The position numbers and the translations under genes are program-made. A stretch of DNA of 64,000 nucleotides from Aulostomus chinensis (taxonomy: Eukaryota > Chordata > Actinopteri > Syngnathiformes > Aulostomidae), in contig JBBMOA010000019.1 of assembly GCA_037954235.1 (NCBI GenBank), positions 11,688,805 through 11,752,804 of the forward strand, given 5' to 3'. The notes beneath the pieces were generated by a model. It searched no databases. It saw only the letters and a program-made list of their open reading frames with translations, and was not told where the DNA came from. This document shows, piece after piece, positions 1 to 12,261 of the stretch; positions within the stretch are counted from its first letter, which is position 1; the number at the start of each line of letters is the position of its first letter.

Positions 1-1013
1 ACGCTACAGTGGTCGCACAACGGCAAGATTTTTAGTATTTTAAGTCAGGGTTCGGAGTACCAGCCGCCGCGGCGCAGGGGTGCACCTCAGGAGCAAGTGC
101 AGGCGCGACCTGTCACCATCATTCGCGATGCAGACGCCAGAAATCCGGACGAGCCGAGCCAACCAGCGGGCCTGCGGCAGCAGCCCACACGACCGGCGTC
201 CAACCCGCTCCAGCGGCTCGTGAGAGGACATGAACACCGCCAGCATCACCGTGACCACCCCAGAGAGCGCGCGGAGACACGGGGGAGCAGCAGAAACAAT
301 GAGACCAAGGAAAGGGTCACTGTCAGTCCTCCTCTGCCCAGGAGAGAGGACATGATGGTGGGAGATGATCCCTACGATCCCTACAAGTCCATGGACGGTG
401 ATAATCCTTATTACAATCATTACGACGTTTACGAGAGACCGAGGTCGGCATCGAGACCTGGATATGGCACAAGGTATCATCAGTACGGTAAGATTGAAGA
501 AAGAGTTCCGGAGACAACATTAAAGGCAGATGTCCTGATGTGGACAGTGGAGTGACTGATGTCTGGTCCAGGGTTGTGATTTTGAAGGTCTGTTGAAATA
601 TGTGTGGTTTTGATTTGAACACTCATACATTCTGCCATTCTTTCAAAGTCACAGAGTCAGATTTCATTGACTTCCAAATATGGGCGTAATTATTGTATAA
701 GGACATTTGCTATCAGATCTAAAAAACATCTGTACCAGGTGGTGCCCAGTTACCCCAAATCAACCAGTCCAGCATCAGTCTTTCTAAATTTCTGCATGCG
801 TACATCTGTTTGCCATGTTTGTCTTTATCTGCTTGTGTAAAACTGATTGATGCAGCATCGCTCATGGATCTTGATGTTGTGCAGGTCTACCTGACCTGGT
901 GCCTGACCCCTACTACATTCAAGCATCTGCTTATGTCCAGAGAGTCCCAATGTACAACCTGAGATGCGCTGCCGAGGAAAACTGTTTGTCCAGGTAGACT
1001 GATCCACTGGGAG

Positions 1014-1082
<69 letters not shown>

Positions 1083-4000
1083 GTTTGCAGCGAAGTCTGA
1101 GTGTTATTCCGAGCACTTTGAGTCTATTTGCGGCTGAAAGCTGCCCTGTGGAAGCATGAGGTGAGGTAAAATTGGCCAAACTCTGCCACCAATGGTTCAG
1201 GGAGTGGAGTGGAGGATTTCTGTAAAGTTTAATCATAGTTTTCCTGAGGAGAGAAAGCCTGAATGGTAAACACATTATCGAAAACTCACCCAAACAACTG
1301 CCGGCTTCCAAACTATTTTTCCACCCACCATTTATGTGAAGACTGTTTTCACTCAGTCATCGAGGAGGCCGGTGTAGTGGGGGAAGACGATCTCGGTGAT
1401 GTGTCCATGTTTTACCTCTCCAGCTCGGCCCACAGGGCCAGCGACTACGACTCCAGAATGCTGCTGCGCTTCCCTCAGAGAGTCAAGAACCAGGGGACAG
1501 CTGACTTCCTACCCAGCAGACCTCGCTACTCCTGGGAGTGGCACAGCTGTCACCAGTGAGTGTCATCTTGCATCTCCAACATGCCGGCTCAAGTTAGTCA
1601 TTCGCACTAATAACCGGCAAAAAAAAGTTTAATTTCAAGTCAGATCGATGTTGGTGTTTTTTGATCAGCAACACAATTTGTCCTCTTCATCATGACTCTG
1701 TGATACAGCACCCCCTGTTGAACACAGTCCATGCTACTTTTGGCTGTCTTATTGTTATGCAAAGGTTTTGATATCAGGTGTCACAGCGCAACATGTGTTT
1801 AAAAGATATAATCTCTTACAGCTCCGACATCAAGACGGTAAAATACATTTTGCAAAGCGACATTCACAAGACAGTTAATTTACAAGCCAATCCAATAAGA
1901 GGTTGTGTGCTGAGGTGAATGAACCAGAGAGAGAACTTCTTTTCCTTTTATTCAGCTATGGAAAAGAGCCTGGACGTGTTATTCCACAGGAACGACCTCA
2001 ATCCAAAGCTATGCTGTGAAATAAACCATCCACAGTGCTGTTCCCCCAAGATGGAGCACATCTGGCTGAGCTCCAATCAAGTGTTGATGCAGACTGTATA
2101 GATTGTGTGCTGTGTTTTGAGAGTCAGCTAGTCTTAAAAACTCTGGCTGTTTTTTGAGCGATTAAACAAACACAGATAATGGAGTGAAAGAGCCAACTAG
2201 CGGAGATTGATTGGGTCGATGTGTGTACACGAGTCATAGTTTACGGTCAACCGTTTCATCTCAGCGTGACAGGAGATGTTTTAAAGCGTGTGCTGCTGAT
2301 CCACAGGCACTATCACAGCATGGATGAGTTCAGCCACTACGACCTGCTGGATTCCTCCACCCACCACTCAGTTGCTGAGGGCCACAAAGCCAGCTTCTGC
2401 CTGGAGGACACGTCCTGTGACTACGGCTACTATAGGCGCTATGCCTGCACCTCACATACCCAGGTCAAACACACAACTGCTGAAAAGATTCACCCATGTT
2501 AGCAGAATGTGTCATGTTTGGGGCGCAGGTAGTGCAAAGGCCTGTTGTGTTGCTTTCTGACTCGAGGGGTTGAGGTCAGTCACTGCTCCAGCACCTCCTT
2601 CCACCACCTTTTCACTGGGATGTGGAATTGTGTAAATCCTCCTCATAAGATATGCCCCCCCCCCAAAAAAAACTCAAATATGTGTCATATCAACAGTGTC
2701 ATTTACAGAGACAAAGCCTCCTAAATTATCTCCCAGACATAATCCCGGTAGATTATTGTTTTGGTTCACTCTCATCAGCATCATTTCCAGCCAAAGCAGC
2801 AACAAACAGCCATCAGAGACGGTTAGCAACCAGCTGGTAAACAGTGGAGCCTTTCGAGCCAAATGTTTCCTCCAGGAGCTGGTGGAGACTAAAAAAAATG
2901 CTAAAAGGAGAGTTAAATGTGAGTTTTATAAGGTGAAAATGAGTCAGTGTGTATTTAAAGAGCAAAAACAATCCAAGTATGTTTAAAGAGTCCACCCTCT
3001 GGCGTCCGGCGAGTTTCAAAAGTGTAGTCACTTTTTTATGAATGAACTAAAGGACAGGAAGCTATGCCATCGCTGTATGTGTGAATTCATATTACTGTTC
3101 AGGTTATGAATTTCCAGGTAATAAGATTTAGAGTGGCTGCAAACCCAAACTACTCCCCCTCCAGCAAAATAAGGAATAAAATGGCAAGAGATGACATCGC
3201 ACCAGCCACAAGGTCATTGGAGTTATTCTGTGCCTTTATTATGCAATCAAACAGAATAGTTTTACAATCCAAAAATGAATTTAAAGCTAAAATACTGGGA
3301 TTGTTATCGCAAAGATTTGTTATTGCAGGTAAAAAAAAAAAAGAGCTTGTGATTAAGTCAACGGAAGTGAATTCATTTGAGATCTTTTTTTTGTTGCAGA
3401 TCTCATATCTAGCTCCTTGTTGGGTTGAGTTTTGTGGGCGGGGCTTAATTGAAGGACAGTTGTCTATTGGCCAGTTTTGAGCTCAGCTCTTACCCTGATC
3501 CAGAGTGCTCAGGAGGGAGTGTCTGTGTGAGTTTAAGTCCCAGTCACAAAACTAAGGGACAGAACTTTTGGATTCATAGTTCACTCTTAGATTTTTTTTC
3601 TAACACTTTTGACTGTTTGATTTTGCAATAAAGACACAAAAGTAGCTCCACGCATGCCAGTCACTCCGACCCTTCCATCTCTGAACGTCACCTTCATCTC
3701 AACTTCACACCTGGACAAATTCATGGCCTTAAATGAAAGAAGGCAGAGGCCTGGTATGACTCCCCCCCCGTTTTTGAACTCTCATCTACTGTGTGATACA
3801 TAGAGACAAGGGGAAACAAGTTATCATGGCTGGTTATTAGAAATTCAATGACACTGTCAGAGGTTTAACCTTTTACTGACTTTCTTTAACTAAACAATTC
3901 AAGAAGCAGACAGGAGCTGAGTCAAACCTCTTCCCCGAAGAATCAGAGTTTTAGCATTTCCTCTTTTGAATGTGCCAGATGTGATTGAAGGATTTCCTGT

Positions 4001-4604
4001 CTGTTCTGTAAGATGATCAGGCGTCATGGTTTCTTTCTTTTTTTTCAAAATTTATTTTCCCTCCAAAAACATTAAGACTGATTGAAAAACAGACTTTTTT
4101 TTTTTTTTTTTTACGTGCTTTTTATTCCTAAGGCTAACGGAATATTGGAAGGGTTGTTCAAAAGTAGGACGCCTGATGGTTTGTATAATTCCTCATATTG
4201 ATGCTGTGCTACGTGCAGGGTCTGAGCCCCGGCTGTTACGACACCTACAACGCGGACATCGACTGCCAGTGGATCGACATCACAGATGTGAAACCTGGAA
4301 ACTATATCCTCAAGGTTTGCCGCAAATACCAGATGACGTTTAACCTCCTGCTGCTGGATTAGTCGCTGCTGTTTACAATTATCTGTTGTTTGTCCACAGA
4401 TCAGTGTAAATCCTTACTATCAGGTCCCTGAGTCCGACTACAGCAACAACAACGTGCGCTGTGACGTGCGCTACACCGGCAACTACGCCTACGTGTCAGG
4501 TTGTCATATGTCAACGTGAGTATCAGCTCATCTGCGATATCAGGTATTCCTTTAATACTTGTAGTACACTGACAGTGGTTTTTGTTTTGTTTTGCAGGTA
4601 TTAA
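1..4604 (+). CDS. lox: Lysyl oxidase, 3' part (N-terminus outside window)
   Basis: Secreted copper amine oxidase that oxidises lysines in collagen and elastin to start cross-linking. Exons: <1-487, 885-993, 1424-1555, 2307-2463, 4219-4314, 4400-4515, 4598-4604; all junctions keep frame, giving 367 visible residues. Exon 1 encodes the arginine-rich propeptide with an N-E-T glycosylation sequon, then the BMP1-type cleavage context MVGDD (Gly at 361-363, Asp at 364-366) and the Tyr-rich DPYDPYK stretch. The copper site WEWHSCHQHYHSMDEF is split between exons 3 and 4. The quinone-cofactor Lys (DVKPGN) and Tyr (ESDYSNN) are present. The last exon adds only Thr-Tyr-stop, like the mammalian C-terminus. 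The Arg-rich propeptide, the Tyr-rich stretch and the adjacent snx24 favour lox over loxl1. The signal peptide and promoter lie left of the window. Confidence 0.93.
1017..1080. repeat. (CA)n microsatellite in lox intron 2
   Basis: About 30 uninterrupted CA units start roughly 20 nt downstream of the lox exon 2 donor. It explains the long Cys-Val open frames on the opposite strand. Confidence 0.97.
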
Positions 4605-5961
4605 AACATCTCAAACACAGTAAATGACAATAAGGACTGCATTTCAAAGAAACAACATGAATTCTTTTTATTTTTTGACAAACATTTTATAATTCAAAAT
4701 ACTCCCAGTTTAAGAAAAAGTAGGAATAATCTGACGTCACAGCATGCGATGTGCACGATGTTGAATTCTTCTTCGCTTGTGTTTAAAAATGATTTTCTTC
4801 TCTGTGCAGACTCTTCGTCTCCCAAATGATGAGCATATTCTTCTTTTACGTATATTTTTCTTGCCTTTGTACCTGTTTGTATTTCATACCACATGCCTCT
4901 TAGATCAAGAATAAATTGTTTTAGACTAGCAAATAATCAAAAATGAACCATCTTGCCCTTTAATTAAATCACTCTCAACCATAATGTTTTTTCAGCGGAT
5001 CAGTTTTTCAGAGCTAAATGTATTTGTTATATTTATATGCCAGAAACTATATCTTTACTCCAAATCTTACTTGAATAATAGTTTGTGATATTGTATAATT
5101 GTGAGAAAGATTCTTTGAAGTGACTTACCTCTCGCTCTCTTTTCATTCTTACTCTTTATTTTCTCCACCACACAGTCAGAGACCACACACATCCCATGTA
5201 GAAAATGTGAGTATGAATGATTAAAACCGGAGCTGCAAACGAATGGATATTTTCCAGCACAATTTTCTGATTAGACGAGAAAATGTTTGGTGATTTCATT
5301 GTCAAAATGTCCATATTTTCCACAAACAGCATTTAAAAATATATTCGGTTGACTACAATGGAATTGAGAAAAAAAATATTGGAGGTTTCCCATGATGCAA
5401 CTTGACGTCTTTCATTGGATCATCTCTACGTGCTTTTTCCAGACTCCACATAAGGGATGACATCACTGACTTACCCAGGGTTATTTCACTGTGTAACCAA
5501 GTAATGAGGAATAAAATGAATGAAATAATATTTGTGGGGTGCTTCTTTGATAAGAAAGTAAAACAATGAATAAAATGATACAGGGAGGTGGCATAGCTGG
5601 ACTTTTTCTGTTTATGTGCTGTGCGCATCTGTCATTTTACCTCAGTTAATCTGTAAATTATTAATAAAGCCTACTGATACAATTTAACATGAAATATCTT
5701 GCACAAATTTTAACTCATCAGTACATACATTTTAAGTAATTAATTACATTTTTTTCTATAACTGATTACTCTGAAATAATTGCATACATAAATTTTGGCC
5801 ATGACATTTCAATTGTTAATTACTTCACCAGGTTTTTTTGTGTTTTTTGCCCCTTCAGTCCTGCGTCCTCCGCGCCTCCAGAGGACGCTGCTGAGTTAGT
5901 TTTGACTGGCTCCAGTGACTGTTAATCTGGCTGCCAGAGATACTGAAGTAAACCACCAGGA

Positions 5962-6022
<61 letters not shown>

Positions 6023-6108
6023 TGTGTGTGTGAGAGAGACAGAGAGTGACAGTGTGTGTAAATTAACCGGGGGATTATTTATCACCCTCCAAATCGCTCG
6101 TACTTCAG
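4605..6108. other. lox 3' UTR and lox-snx24 intergenic region
   Basis: AT-rich. AATAAA at 4910-4915 is a reasonable poly(A) signal for lox, giving a short 3' UTR. A GT-repeat with interruptions lies at about 5961-6030, just upstream of snx24 exon 1. A possible extra lox exon at 5176-5206 is treated in the findings. No other gene is visible. Confidence 0.6.
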
Positions 6109-9100
6109 ATGAAAATGCATCCAGTCCGAGTGTCGATCCCTTCGTTCCGGTCGGAGAACAACACCGTGGAGAAGGGTTACACGGTAAGCCGCCGCCGCCG
6201 CCGCCGCCAACGCCGCTGTCATCGGTCCGTCCTGTCAACACTGACGGTCTCTGCTCCTTCAAACGACGCGGTTTAACACCTCGAATGACTGCTAGCTTCA
6301 GTCGTGTCTTTTCATCGCACATAAATACCTTCGGAGAGAAATTAAACCTCGCAGTCGTCGAGTGGCGGGACTGCGGGATGTGTCGCCGGTGACAGGACGC
6401 GGGGCTGTCGCTCACCGACTGGACGTTTATGTAGGTCAGTCTACAGAAAACAGCCTCGCAGATTTCAGTTCCTCTGACAGGGAGAGAGCTGTCTAATCAT
6501 TTAAACCCTGAAGGTTGTAGCCTGTGAGGGGAGGCGCTCCTACGTGTATACCTTTATGTTTTAATCATTTTATCTAAAAAAAAATAGTTAGCCAAAACAC
6601 ATGACATGCTTAGCTCTCCTGACTTTGACCAGCAACCTTCCAAAAACACTGGAACCTACATTTCCCATCATGCATTCAGAGCTTCTTTTTTTTTTTTTTT
6701 TGTAACTTGCCAACCAGGTTTATTGTCACTTACCCTGAATGACTCCAGTTCATAACACTGGACTGCTGATGTCTACTCGTTCTGATTGTGGTGTCCATTT
6801 ATCCCAGTTTGACCTTGTCAACCATTTTAGAGGAGCAGTTTTACATTTTGGTGAACATTTGTTAGACCGAATAGGTGGTTCTCCAACAGAAGAGAGAGAA
6901 CATGTACATAGTCACACACACACACACACACGCAGTCATCAAATATGATTCAAACAGATGAGACGGGGATATCTATTATTACGTTGTAGTGTTTAATTAG
7001 AAATATCCATTGGCCTGTGACATCTTTGCAACCCTCCCTGCGTTCAAAAGAAGTGTTAGTGTCAATATTGGCTCGTGTCAGCCAGGCCCCGACCTGACGC
7101 CTTGAAGCTACGCTGCAGAACAACGCAGGGTTATTAAAAACTCACACCCAGCAAGGCGTTACGGCACGGTTGGTTGGTTCAGGGTCAACAAGAATGCAGT
7201 GACGTCAGTTTAATGACTTCTATTTTAAAATCATCGGGAACTGATACAAGCAGCGACCCTCCAGCAGGCCGTCTCCTCACTGAACCGCCTTTAATCAGAC
7301 CAAATCAGCCTGTTCACAAAGAGTATTTCCACTCTGACACGATGAATACCAGTACTCACTATTGCTTTCAAATCTGTCCAACTAAAACCTGTGCTTTTTT
7401 TTTTTAATTTTAAGGTGTAACTGAATTTCTACGATGGGTCAAACAGTTTAGATTTCACATGAAAATGAATAACACATTTTTTTCCAAAGCCAAATGAAGA
7501 TATTTTCATCATCAGCTTTTTTTTTATAGCTGCCCCCCCCCCTTCCCTCGCTATGATGACATATTGTATTTATTGAACGCCTTCTGATGTGTTCCAGGAG
7601 GTTTCATGTGTATTTGGCTCTCTGGCTGAGGAATGACGTTTACAGCTCTGCCAGTCATTTCTACAGTGAATTTCCACTTTTCACATCACTTTGGCTGGCA
7701 GGAACTAGTTTCAGGGAAGAGCGAAGGAAGTAGACGAAGCAGCTTTGGCACGTCAGGAGTGAATGTGACAGTGTTCTGATGGCGGCAGCCAGATGTTTCC
7801 TCACTTGACTGACAGTAAGTGTCCTCAGCTGCTGGAACGCGGCAGATGCGTCATCAATCATCTTCTCTCTTTCTCTCGTTCTCTCAGGTCTTCAAAATTG
7901 ACGTGCTGATGAACGGACGTCAGCACACGGTGGAGAAGCGCTACAGTGAGTTCCACGCTTTGCATAAAATGGTGAGTTGTTTTTTTTTTCAATCCCAGAA
8001 CTCTTACTTATAACCACTTTTGAGGGTGCTGCAGTAGCAGGAAGGAAGTGATCACTGAAAGTCATTCATTCTATACTGTTTTTTCTGCGTGAGGATTTGC
8101 TGCGTTTGCAGGCTGTTTTCACTCGTGCCCGTGCGCGTAAGCACTATTGTGAAAAAACAAAACTGCTGCGCTGACTTTTTTTTCCTTACGAGATTTGTGA
8201 CACTTTCAGATATTTCCCTGCCGATGCAACATGGAGGAAAAAGGAACATTTCAAACAGTTTTGAAATATTTCCTGACATACATGATGGTTCCTATGTAAA
8301 AATAGAAGAGTTTCTTCCTGAAATAATCTGTTCGTGTGATCGTCTGTCTTTAGGATTGTGTAAAAACACGGCTGGTAAATGGAGGGCTGTGGAAGGAAGA
8401 ACAGATTACATTTTGGAGCAGATTAGTCATAGCGCCACCTGGTGGAAACAGGAAATAATTTTTTATACTATTGTTACCATGGCGATGTGATCAATTTTGC
8501 GTAGAACAGAAAACCGAGTAACGCAGTCAGATCCTTTCTGAAGGTCACGTTGATGAGAGCCCCAAACTGAAGACATCTACAACCGGAATTTAAGTCATAG
8601 CTCCACCTAGTGGTTACAGGAAGTAGCCTGATGTGACGTCATTAGATTTACATTATCGTGACTTTCAGTCTCATTAGTTCTCATCGTAATCCGTGAGTAG
8701 GTCCGAGCTCATTGCACCTCCTTGTTGTTTTCTGCATCTCGTTTTTCCCTTGAATGATGTTTGTGAATCCCTCCAGCTAAAGAAGAGCATAAAGCCTCCT
8801 GAGATCCCATCCAAACATGTTAGAAACTGGGTTCCTAAAGTCCTAGAGCAGCGGCGGCAGGGTCTGGAGCTCTACCTGCAGGTACACACTCTCACACACA
8901 CACACAAACACACACGCACGCTGCTGCTGCTGCAAAATGAATTGATATAGCGCAGATAGAAGGAGGGTGATGGTAAAAAAAAAAAAAAAAGTTATGCAGA
9001 GCTCTTCAACTCTGCCACACGTTGTAATTTGCTTGTTTTGTCTGTGTTCTAGACTATAATTATGGAGAATGAGGTTCTTCCCAAGATATTTCTGGATTTC

Positions 9101-9644
9101 TTGAATATCCGCCATTTTCCATCCGTGCCAAAAACTGAGAGCTGTGGGTGAGTTCAAATGTTTGCTTTCTCTAAAAATGTTGCCTTTTTCCATCCTGTGG
9201 TGGACTTACTTCCCGACTACTGGACGTCTCTGAGGTTTAACCTTTGTTTCTCTTCGTCCAGGTCATTCGATACAGTATCAGAGGAGTCGAGGTGAGACTC
9301 GTTTCTGGTTTAAAAAAAAACTAAATCTAAGTCGCCATTTGCTCTTGAACTTCACCCATCATGTCAGTCATACTCATGGTTCGGTGTCCTTGCCGCTAAC
9401 GCATCCTCCGGACTTTTCTTTTTCTTCAGTAAACTTTCCCATCAGCCAGTCCTGCTCTTCCTGAGAGACCCCTACCTGCTGCCGTCTGCACACGGTGAGT
9501 CCGACAAGTCTGATGTTTATTTCAATAAACAATCGTTTGGCTAACACAGCCCTCTGTTCTTCATTTCTCGCAGATACATTTTCAAATGTTGTGATCGAAG
9601 GCGTCATACATGGAGTTTTCTATTCAGATCTTCAGACCAGGTAG
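6109..9644 (+). CDS. snx24: Sorting nexin 24 (PX-domain protein)
   Basis: Small phosphoinositide-binding sorting nexin that is almost entirely a PX domain, expected on endosomal membranes. Exons: 6109-6183, 7888-7971, 8777-8881, 9053-9147, 9262-9291, 9430-9494, 9574-9644; total 174 aa, the usual size. The N-terminus has VSIPSFR, followed by VFKIDVLMNGR and the PX signature KRYSEFHALH, whose Arg contacts the 3-phosphate. Next comes the proline loop KPPEIPSKHVRNW, then EQRRQGLELYLQ and the conserved tail IEGVIHGVFYSDLQTR. ATG 6109 is used as the first in-frame start; an in-frame ATG at 6115 is equally possible and would remove two residues. A GCC triplet run follows the exon 1 donor. SNX22 is the closest alternative, but the C-terminal tail and the lox neighbour fit SNX24. 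Confidence 0.93.
6188..6208 (+). repeat. (GCC)7 next to snx24 exon 1 donor
   Basis: Seven perfect GCC triplets begin 4 nt into snx24 intron 1, in the CpG-rich start of the gene. Confidence 0.9.
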
Positions 9645-11600
9645 ACCCGCAGAGAACACGACAAAGGGACGCTTCAGGCCTTATCAGGTGGCTGCAGGAG
9701 AAAATGAAGATGTACTGGCCCTCATTCATGATTTAAAAAAAAAACCATCGAACGAAAAATATGGGTGTTACATCATGAACGCTGACTGTGATTACCTCAC
9801 ACTCCTAAAAAAACATAGATCTTACTAAACACGTAAATTATGTAAGTAACCAGCGAGATAATCATTCTGGATCAAAGAAAGGGAGGCAGCTGAAGTGCTT
9901 TTGGGAGAGTTTGCCTTTTATTTAATACCAGCTAGTTGTGAATGGTGCTGCAGCTCCGACAGGCCGAAGGGAAACGCTGAGGTCAGCTAGATTGCACATT
10001 AGTTTGCCAGAGGCGGAGGAGAGTTTTTGTGCTGCTGGTCAAAGCTGAGGGCAGCAAACAGGGAGGTGAAGCCTCCCTGTGTAACACCAGCACTGTAGAC
10101 TGGGAGCAGCCGAGGGCTGGGGTAGGGGGGCTGGGTTGATTATAGAAGATAGTAGCTTTAGCAGACAGAAAACTCACTGAGCAATCGATAACATGTGAAC
10201 TCCATCTTCTATATGTGCTTTTTTCCTCTTGGTTTCTCAAAGGAACACACCAGCTTTTTTGTGAAATCACTACATTGTTCTTCCTCGCCAGAGCCAGACA
10301 AGAAGACAGACACCGACACCCTTCTCTCCTCTGTGTGTATCACAGAGATGTGCTGACTGCTAGTTAGCGTAGCGCAATGAATGGTAATGGATGGGAAGTG
10401 TTAGCACACCTCCATCTAAGTCTGTGCCTGCATTAATATAACTTTGACATTTACTGTAAAATAATATAACAAACGTTGTAATTTAAGAATCGGCTACGTA
10501 GTTGGAACGACTCGCTGCAAAAGCTCTCAGTAACTTTGTCCAACAAAACGTTTTCAACTAGAAGAGCAGCTGCTACCACTAAGAGAGGATGAGGTCCGAG
10601 ATCCTGAAACCCGTCTGTTTTCTGATTACAGATGTGTGCTAACTCTAGCCACTACCATTCATTGTGCTAGGCTAACCAGCTGTCTGCTGCTATCAGTGAG
10701 TCTAACAGAGGAGGGTATCTATCTTCCTGTCTGGTCCTGAGGAGGTTGGACATTTGATTTATTTTCCAAAATATTCCTTTTAAAGAAAGTCCAACTTCAA
10801 CTAATCACAGGGTTTGAACTGCTTTAACACATTTCAATCTAGAAGATCTGACGTTATTAATCTAGACATGATAGTAGTTGACTCACAAAAGTTGATGAAA
10901 ACCTGCTGCTTTCAACGGCTGGGTATCATTTCATATCCTGACCACAAAGCTGCAAGTAAATAAGGATAATGCAGATCCTTTAGTGTTAGGGAGCAGAAAA
11001 CACTTGGCCAGTATCTGACAATAATACCAGTAATATTACACTAAATGTTGAACTAACACAGAGCACCACAGTAATAGTTCTGTAAAGGGATGTTTAGTTT
11101 TACAGAACATTTGTAAAAGAAGAGTTACTGATTCCTTCCAAGCAGTAGTGCTGTGCAATATGAACTAAACTGTCTTGATGTGTCGTTGCTTGGACATGTC
11201 ACTGAAACTACAAGTAACCCTGCTGAACTCTCTGAGCTACTCGGATCTGTGAACCACAATTGTCCGACACGCTTTTGGACTCAACATCTCGAGGTTTTTT
11301 TTGTTTGTGTTTTGCTTTGTTTTTTTTTTAAATGTAACTGGACCTGAATTACGGCACAACTGCACATTTGTACTGACTGGAATGAACCCTGAGCACTTAA
11401 CTAACCTCGGCTACGCCGATCATGACTTTATCTGATTAAGTCATTTCCTTGAGTTTAATGTATGTATTTATGGACACACTGTATACATGCAACATTGTGT
11501 TGGCTGGGCTCTAACATGAGTTTCATTTATGTGCCATAAGGTGTCTGCAGCACTTCAGGATGGACCCCTTGTAAAATAAAATCAATAAAATCCATTATTT
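9645..11600 (+). other. snx24 3' UTR with poly(A) signals
   Basis: No coding potential. Two AATAAA hexamers at 11575-11580 and 11584-11589 are the first strong poly(A) signals after the stop, so a UTR of about 1.95 kb is likely. A foldback element sits inside it (10239-10784). Confidence 0.55.
10239..10784. mobile_element. Foldback/MITE-like element, copy 1
   Basis: The left arm (aaaggaacac, then gccagagccagacaagaag and a ctgctagttagcgtagcgc block) recurs inverted in the right arm (gctaggctaaccagctg and an end atattccttttaaag). The same two-armed structure occurs at 15743-16316 and 49917-50355. It has no coding capacity. Ends are approximate and no target-site duplication could be fixed. Confidence 0.7.
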
Positions 11601-12261
11601 ACACAAGCCTCCATCCTTGATTTTCAGTCAAAATAACAGAGTTCATTGACACAAGTTTTTTTTGGTTTTTTTTTATAAAAGTGACTAAAAAAATGTTCTT
11701 TTCCTCACATTGCAGGCTTAGCTGAAAAGCTCAGGACAGCAAACTCTTTGAAATCAGAACAACACTGCACGTTTTATGTGTATTTGTAAATCAGCTTATA
11801 TAACCGAGCCAGAATTAGTGAAAATTACAGTTTGGAAATACTGAATTAGAAAGTCACATGTTCATGTCAAAAAAAAAAAAAGTACAGCTACTGAAAATTC
11901 AGAAACACTTCACTCCGATGAAGCAGCGTTAATGCTTCATACTCATTGAAAAGCCCTAGTAATTTCTCATAAGTTACACATTGATATCACTCTAGTAATA
12001 TTACCAAGCATCATTGCAATTATAAAATTCTTCAGCAAAATTGAATAAACAGGGAACGTTGCACAGTAAAGAAAAAAAGAAAAAAAATGCTGACAACATT
12101 TGGAAATATTCTGAAATATTTCAGAAGCTTAGAAAATTAGAAATGTATTTCTGGGCAGCGACGTCCCAATTCAGTAACAGTCCAGTAGTGACACACACAC
12201 ACACACACACACACCTGTATGAGTGTGTGATCCAGCACCTGCAGGCGATTAGGTCCTAGTT
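11601..12261. other. Convergent snx24/ggcx 3' region
   Basis: AT-rich stretch between the snx24 poly(A) signals and the ggcx stop codon on the opposite strand. It includes a short CA repeat (about 12190-12213) and should hold the ggcx 3' UTR. No clear minus-strand poly(A) signal was identified and no gene is seen. Confidence 0.5.

Noticed and set aside
825..1311. Minus-strand open frames rich in Cys-Val across 1017-1080
   Set aside because: They are read-through of the (CA)n repeat inside lox intron 2; no codon-level conservation or splice logic.
1..4604. Calling the first gene loxl1
   Set aside because: The catalytic domain alone does not separate them well, but the Arg-rich propeptide, the DPYDPYK region and the snx24 neighbour favour lox.
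5855..6415. Minus-strand 186-codon frame overlapping the snx24 start
   Set aside because: It runs through a GT repeat and a GCC repeat and is antisense to a well-supported exon.
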